A stretch of DNA of 11,658 nucleotides. Source: JBDNJM01 sp041687755 (GTDB lineage: Bacteria > Planctomycetota > UBA1135 > GCA-002686595). The DNA lies in assembly GCA_041687755.1 (NCBI GenBank), contig JBDNJM010000169.1, positions 1-11,658 on the forward strand. The letters run 5' to 3'. Under the pieces are notes generated by a model. It searched no databases. It was not told the DNA's origin and was given only the letters and a program-made list of their open reading frames with translations. Made by a program: the position numbers and the translations under genes. This document shows, piece after piece, positions 8,383 through 11,658 of this stretch; position 1 is the first letter of the stretch; every line of letters starts with the position of its first letter.

Positions 8383-8400
8383 GGACACTCCTCGGAGTCC
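8383..8400 (-). other. Small stem-loop upstream of trmB
   Basis: On the plus strand ggac pairs with gtcc and ctcc with ggag, with one bulged a. It sits in the 109-bp stretch (8321-8429) between trmB and the trmB remnant, 2 bp from a second, stronger stem-loop. It could be part of a structured trmB leader or a weak terminator of upstream transcription. No T-tract is present. Confidence 0.4.
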
Positions 8401-8402
8401 GC

Positions 8403-8428
8403 CCCTGCGGCAAGGCCGGCCCGCAGGG
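8403..8428 (-). other. 8-bp perfect stem-loop directly after the trmB remnant
   Basis: ccctgcgg (8403-8410) and ccgcaggg (8421-8428) are perfect inverted copies around a 10-nt loop. Read on the minus strand, it starts right after the in-frame TAG (8430-8432) that ends the trmB remnant and precedes the intact trmB by about 100 nt. It may be a terminator-like structure, a leader element, or the edge of an inserted segment. There is no U-tract. Confidence 0.45.
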
Positions 8429-8429
8429 T

Positions 8430-8608
8430 CTAGCGCGTGTCCGGCCGCGCCTGCGCCTCGGCGACCTCTGAACGTGCCCTTGCACGAGCCGATCTCCAGC
8501 TCGTAGGGGCCGAGCCCGCCGAGCATTTCGTCGAGCTTCGCGGGCCGGGCGAGGGTGTCGTCGTCGAGCAGGAAGTGCTCGGGCGACAGGGCGCTTTTTG
8601 AATCGCAT
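8430..8608 (-). pseudogene. Remnant of the 5' end of a second trmB, frameshifted
   Basis: Reading down from ATG 8606-8608 gives MRFKKRPV. A one-base insertion shifts the frame, after which PEHFLL through EIGSCKGTF lines up with residues 9-46 of the intact trmB. A second one-base insertion (near 8467-8471) leads to EVAEAQARPDTR and a TAG where the intact protein has F59. Homology also covers about 13 bases before the ATG (cccagaatg-cccgc) and stops at the TAG. Over the 38 aligned middle codons I count by hand 17 identical, 12 synonymous and 9 amino-acid-changing differences. The excess of silent changes means the two copies diverged while both were translated, so this is not a fresh tandem duplication. 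The SAM-motif glycine is replaced by cysteine (GSCKG). It is likely the stump of an older trmB displaced by the present one, or of an old paralogue. It cannot make a methyltransferase. Confidence 0.85.
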
Positions 8609-8636
8609 GGGGCGGGCATTCTGGGGACAAGGCCCT

Positions 8637-11111
8637 TCAGGGCACGCTGACCATAATGCCCTCACTGACCACGAGCTGTCCGGGGTTCCCGCAGGCACCG
8701 GTGCTCGCGAACACAGCCTGGGCCGCGAAGCTCAGCCCCGCGGCATTCGGCGGAACAACTAGGTCCAACGCCGAGAAGCCAGATTCCTCCGTCACCAGGG
8801 TCTGAAGTGGCAGGAGCGTCCCCAGGTCCACCCACAGAGTCTGCCCTTCCACTGCGACCGGGAGGGGCAAGGGCTGTCCGAGCAGCAAGACTCCCAAGGT
8901 GCTCGGAGGCGCCTGGCCTGCGTAGAACGCAAAGTCATCGGCACCGGGATCCGCGCGCCGGGTCGTGTTGAGGGTGATCGGCCCCAGGCACGAGTCTCCC
9001 CCTCCGCCGAGGGAGCTCACCCCTTCGTGAAAGAAGTTGAACTGGATCAAGTAGGCCTCGAGGGAGCAGCTCACCGGACAGGAGCCCTGGAATGCCCCCG
9101 TCGTCACCGGGAACTCGCCGAGAAGGTCCGCCGACCCGTTCACTGTGCCGTTCAGAAGTGCCGTGCGACCATCGGAGCTCAGAATCGGCGGGCGAATCCC
9201 CGACAGTTCCGGTTCGTCGACCCCGAACGCGCTGCTGTAGAGCACGCGTTGCCCGTCGGGCGACAATCGTAAGATCCGTCCCGACTGACTGGAGAAAATG
9301 TCCGTCTCATGGGCCCCCGGCGTCGCGAAGTGGTCCACCCCGCCGCCCCAGCCGACCACAGTCGTCACGCCGGATGCGTCGCACGCGAGCCCTTCGAACG
9401 CAGTCTGAGGGCCCCCGGTACTGAAGGGATCCGAGGCCCCCACAGTCGTCGACCACAGGAGATTCTCTAGCCCCGGATCAAATTTGGCGATGTAGGCCGG
9501 CGTGAAGGGTCCCGGAGCCGCTCCGAGCGACCCCGCGCCCCGCGGAAAGTCCGGGGACGCGGTCGTTCCGGCCACGTACACGTTGTTGAGCGCGTCCACG
9601 GCGACGCCACGCCCCGAGTCCAGCTCGCTGCCGTGCAGGTACGAGCCCGCAAGAAGATGCGCCCCGTCGGGGCTGACGATTCCGACCCAGGCGTTGAGCT
9701 CGCTGCTCGACTTCACGGTCTCCTGAAACGCACCGGGAAGGCCGGCATTCAGGGCCGTGCTGTCGCCGCCGATCACGAGCGCGCCGTCGGCTCGCTCGGC
9801 CAGGAAGGGCTGGCAGGGTGGACTGGTCGAGAACAGCAGCTGGGTCCCGTCGGCCGAGATACCGGCCAGGAAGCTGGAGCCCTGGGTAGGACCGAACGCG
9901 GAGTTTGGTGTGATCGGAACGTCTACGCTGAAATCCCCCGCGACCACGACGGATCCGTCGTCCCGGGCCAGGGCGAACTTGCGGGGAAAACTGTCGCCGA
10001 TCCGAGTCCCGTAGAGGGTCGAGAACAGAATCGTCTGCCCGTCCGGACTGAGCCTGAGAACCGCGCCTGCGTACTCCTGGCCCGTCGGCTCGAGGACCGA
10101 GTCGTACGCGTTGGCCGTGAGCGGAAAAGTAGGCGAGCGGGTCAACGCGAACAGCCCGATTTCGTCGTTCGAGGCCAGGTCCACTCCGACCACGTAGTCC
10201 TTGCGGGCTCCGCCGATGTAGGTCGAGAACACCAGTTCCGAACCATCGGAGGTCAGCTGCGTGACGAAACCGTCCGCCCCACCGCCCTGCGGGTCCAGGA
10301 ACGGCCCCACTGCCGTGGGGAAGCTCTGCGAGGGCGTCAGGCCGCAGGTGACCGGGCGCCCCTGGGAGTCGTAGTCCGCGCCGCGCCCCTCGTCCTGGGT
10401 CCATCCCTTGGCCCCGAGGTAGGTGCCCCAATCGACGCTGGGTGATTCGTCGCCGTTCGCCGCCAGCATTGCCAGCGGCTCGAGGGGCCTCAGACCGACC
10501 TCGTCCTCGGAGTGCACAACCCAGCGGCCGGCCGGGGCACCCTGGACGTTCGGAGCCGGCAGCCGCCAAGCCCCAAGCCCGCTCGTCAGGACGATGTCGC
10601 CTTCAGGCGCCACAGCCACCGCCCGCGCACCCTTTAAGGAAAACCGCAGCTCTTCGCCCCCGTTAGATTCGATGCTCCAGCCGCCGGCCTGTTCGGACCT
10701 TACGATCAGGTCACCCTGTCCGGTCGCCAGTCGTGCCGTCGAGAAGGCCTGGAGGCCTGGGGCGCGCACGTCACCGATAAAGTAGTTGTGCAGGCCTGGA
10801 GCAGGGGACCCGAGCTTCCAATCGGCGGCCCCCCTGGAATCCGTTCCAGGGAGGAGATTGAGACGGACACTCAGCGACTCTCCACGGCCGTCGAGGATCC
10901 ACTGCAGCCCGCCTTCCACCAGAGCGAGCGGCAGGTCACCGACTGCTCCTGCCGCCTGGACCGCCTCCGGCCACTGACCGTGGTTCTCGACCCAGCCCCC
11001 CCCGATTGGCAGGGGCGCCGAACGTAGGTCGAAGACCTCGGGTGCTGCCACCTGACCACCTGCGGAGGAAGCCAGACCGGCGAAGAGTGCGGTGCAGAGT
11101 TGCTTTTCCAT
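8637..11111 (-). CDS. Secreted SBBP-repeat beta-propeller protein
   Basis: An 824-residue protein. Residues 1-17 form a short signal-like segment (one Lys, hydrophobic core LCTALFAGLA, possible cleavage after S15-S16-A17). Residues about 35-215 look like the DUF7948-type N-terminal domain of SBBP proteins (GGWVENHGQWPEAV, later LHNYFIGD). Residues about 225-700 are degenerate SBBP repeats, recognisable as DWGTYLG, LVFSTYIGG, DALNNVYVAGTTASPDFP and similar blades ending in ...FPtt-G-F. Residues about 706-824 form a separate beta-rich module ending in QLVVSEGIMVSVP, resembling C-terminal modules on planctomycete secreted proteins. The function is unknown; SBBP propellers are usually extracellular or surface proteins and probably bind ligands rather than catalyse. 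The ATG at 11109-11111 has no clear Shine-Dalgarno. The FG-GAP-like frame upstream ends 20 bp away, so coupling is possible. Its stop is 28 bp before the trmB remnant. Confidence 0.85.
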   Translation of the reverse strand: MEKQLCTALFAGLASSAGGQVAAPEVFDLRSAPLPIGGGWVENHGQWPEAVQAAGAVGDLPLALVEGGLQWILDGRGESLSVRLNLLPGTDSRGAADWKLGSPAPGLHNYFIGDVRAPGLQAFSTARLATGQGDLIVRSEQAGGWSIESNGGEELRFSLKGARAVAVAPEGDIVLTSGLGAWRLPAPNVQGAPAGRWVVHSEDEVGLRPLEPLAMLAANGDESPSVDWGTYLGAKGWTQDEGRGADYDSQGRPVTCGLTPSQSFPTAVGPFLDPQGGGADGFVTQLTSDGSELVFSTYIGGARKDYVVGVDLASNDEIGLFALTRSPTFPLTANAYDSVLEPTGQEYAGAVLRLSPDGQTILFSTLYGTRIGDSFPRKFALARDDGSVVVAGDFSVDVPITPNSAFGPTQGSSFLAGISADGTQLLFSTSPPCQPFLAERADGALVIGGDSTALNAGLPGAFQETVKSSSELNAWVGIVSPDGAHLLAGSYLHGSELDSGRGVAVDALNNVYVAGTTASPDFPRGAGSLGAAPGPFTPAYIAKFDPGLENLLWSTTVGASDPFSTGGPQTAFEGLACDASGVTTVVGWGGGVDHFATPGAHETDIFSSQSGRILRLSPDGQRVLYSSAFGVDEPELSGIRPPILSSDGRTALLNGTVNGSADLLGEFPVTTGAFQGSCPVSCSLEAYLIQFNFFHEGVSSLGGGGDSCLGPITLNTTRRADPGADDFAFYAGQAPPSTLGVLLLGQPLPLPVAVEGQTLWVDLGTLLPLQTLVTEESGFSALDLVVPPNAAGLSFAAQAVFASTGACGNPGQLVVSEGIMVSVP

Positions 11112-11131
11112 GTCGATTCAGGCTTTGGGCC

Positions 11132-11542
11132 TCACTGGTTGTTGAAGCCCATTGCGCTGGGCTCGAAGACGTAGACCCGACCGTTCTCACTGACGTTGTT
11201 GATCCCTCCCGGGGCCGCCTGGTTGTTCCCGGGCCAACGCCCGGCTCCCAAGACCAGCTGGGGCTTGTCAGACGGTGTGACCTCGAGCAAGGCCATTCCC
11301 CAGCCCAGTGAGTCCCGCGTGTCCTCCCCTCTCAGATCGAGACGGATGGCGCCGTCCGATGCTCGGTGCAGAGTCACGCTACCGCAGCTCAGCCCGCCGC
11401 CGTCGTCGTCGAGGACCGAACTCACGACGCCCGGTCCACAGGATGTCGGAGGATTCGGACACTCCACGGCAAAGTCGTGCCCCGCCTCCTGGAAACAAGG
11501 GGCCGTACACACGTTCATCGGTAAGCGTCGCTTGAAGCCCAC
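11132..11542 (-). CDS. Short FG-GAP-like protein, probably a beta-propeller remnant
   Basis: From GTG 11540-11542 this gives 136 residues; the in-frame ATG at 11516-11518 gives 128. Residues 54-100 (GSVTLHRASDG, LRGEDTRDSLGWGMALLEV, PQLVLGAGRWPG) and GRVYVFEP (121-128) have the rhythm of an FG-GAP blade, in which a G-x-V-x-(L/V) strand precedes LG-hydrophobic and LxxGA. The usual Ca2+-binding D-x-D-G-D-G loop is absent. One to two blades are too few for a closed seven-blade propeller, and no signal peptide is visible. Either this is the surviving tail of a larger secreted gene, or the real gene starts beyond the window: the frame remains open to the right edge without any ATG/GTG/TTG upstream. 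Cysteines at residues 12, 16, 28, 35 and 53 suggest an exported, disulfide-bearing origin. It lies 20 bp upstream of the SBBP gene in the same direction. Confidence 0.5.
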   Translation of the reverse strand: MGFKRRLPMNVCTAPCFQEAGHDFAVECPNPPTSCGPGVVSSVLDDDGGGLSCGSVTLHRASDGAIRLDLRGEDTRDSLGWGMALLEVTPSDKPQLVLGAGRWPGNNQAAPGGINNVSENGRVYVFEPSAMGFNNQ

Positions 11543-11578
11543 CTTGCTCGGCGCGCTGGTCGCCGCACGATAGCCGGG

Positions 11579-11658
11579 ATGGACACACCCCCGCTTTCGA
11601 ACAACATCGCCAGTGCGCTGGAACTCCGGGCCCGCGAAGGCTTGAGCTTCAGCGAGAC
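11579..11658 (+). CDS. 5' end of an unidentified divergent gene, cut by the window edge
   Basis: ATG at 11579-11581 opens a frame that runs off the right edge after 26 codons (MDTPPLSNNIASALELRARE, then GLSFSE). About four fifths of its codons end in G or C, more than in the opposing minus-strand frame over the same bases, and the residues look like an ordinary soluble N-terminus. A run such as NIASAL-x-RA...LSF recalls starts of AMP-forming ligases, but this is too short to claim. There is no strong Shine-Dalgarno upstream. It would be divergent from the FG-GAP-like frame with about 36 bp between starts. Confidence 0.4.
   Translation, partial: MDTPPLSNNIASALELRAREGLSFSE

Noticed and set aside
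7855..8433. 192-codon plus-strand open frame across trmB
   Set aside because: It is antisense to the TrmB catalytic motifs; the translation is unlike any family I know.
8305..8619. N-terminal extension of the trmB frame giving a 314-residue protein with two TrmB-like starts
   Set aside because: The extension is partly frameshifted relic and partly unrelated intergenic translation. The intact 209-residue form has the family's usual length and start.
9633..10445. 270-codon plus-strand open frame inside the SBBP gene
   Set aside because: It is antisense to clear SBBP repeats and has no recognisable domain.
11543..11658. Continuation of the FG-GAP-like frame to the right edge
   Set aside because: The frame is open but has no start codon and less G/C-biased third positions than the opposing plus-strand frame from 11579, so I did not extend the gene. 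Sequence beyond the edge would decide.

Overview
The window is strongly GC-rich bacterial chromosome, densely coding, with third codon positions dominated by G/C. The lineage is inferred. The secreted SBBP-type propeller protein, with its DUF7948-like N-terminus and a short beta-rich C-terminal module ending in a Val/Pro-rich strand, together with a degenerate FG-GAP fragment, resembles the secretomes of GC-rich Planctomycetota. Another GC-rich phylum such as Myxococcota cannot be excluded from sequence alone.

Layout. Bases 1-77 form a long, almost perfect hairpin that probably continues past the left edge. A small COG3602-type ACT-domain gene follows on the minus strand (127-594). A gap of about 100 bp separates it from a divergent plus-strand operon of two overlapping genes (694-3996 and 3993-7634). 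These encode an AddB/RexB-like Fe-S nuclease subunit and an AddA-like UvrD-family helicase-nuclease, which together should form an AddAB-type end-resection complex for double-strand-break repair. All expected catalytic and cluster residues are visible in both.

The operon converges on trmB (minus, 7675-8304), the tRNA m7G46 methyltransferase. Immediately upstream of trmB lies the most unusual item: a decayed remnant of the 5' end of a second trmB (8430-8608), in tandem orientation. It has two frameshifts and a damaged SAM motif, but most of its differences from trmB are synonymous, so it diverged as a working gene before it broke. Two compact hairpins lie between the remnant and the intact gene.

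Farther right, still on the minus strand, are a large secreted SBBP-repeat protein (8637-11111) and, 20 bp upstream of it, a short FG-GAP-like reading frame (11132-11542) that looks like the tail of a beta-propeller. At the right edge a divergent plus-strand gene probably begins at 11579 and leaves the window.

The window is mainly housekeeping (recombination repair, tRNA modification) plus a lineage-style secreted protein. I see no defence island, CRISPR array, tRNA, rRNA, transposase or integrase. The best leads are the trmB remnant, the edge hairpin, a possible ribosome-site hairpin in front of addB, and the pairing of the FG-GAP fragment with the SBBP gene.
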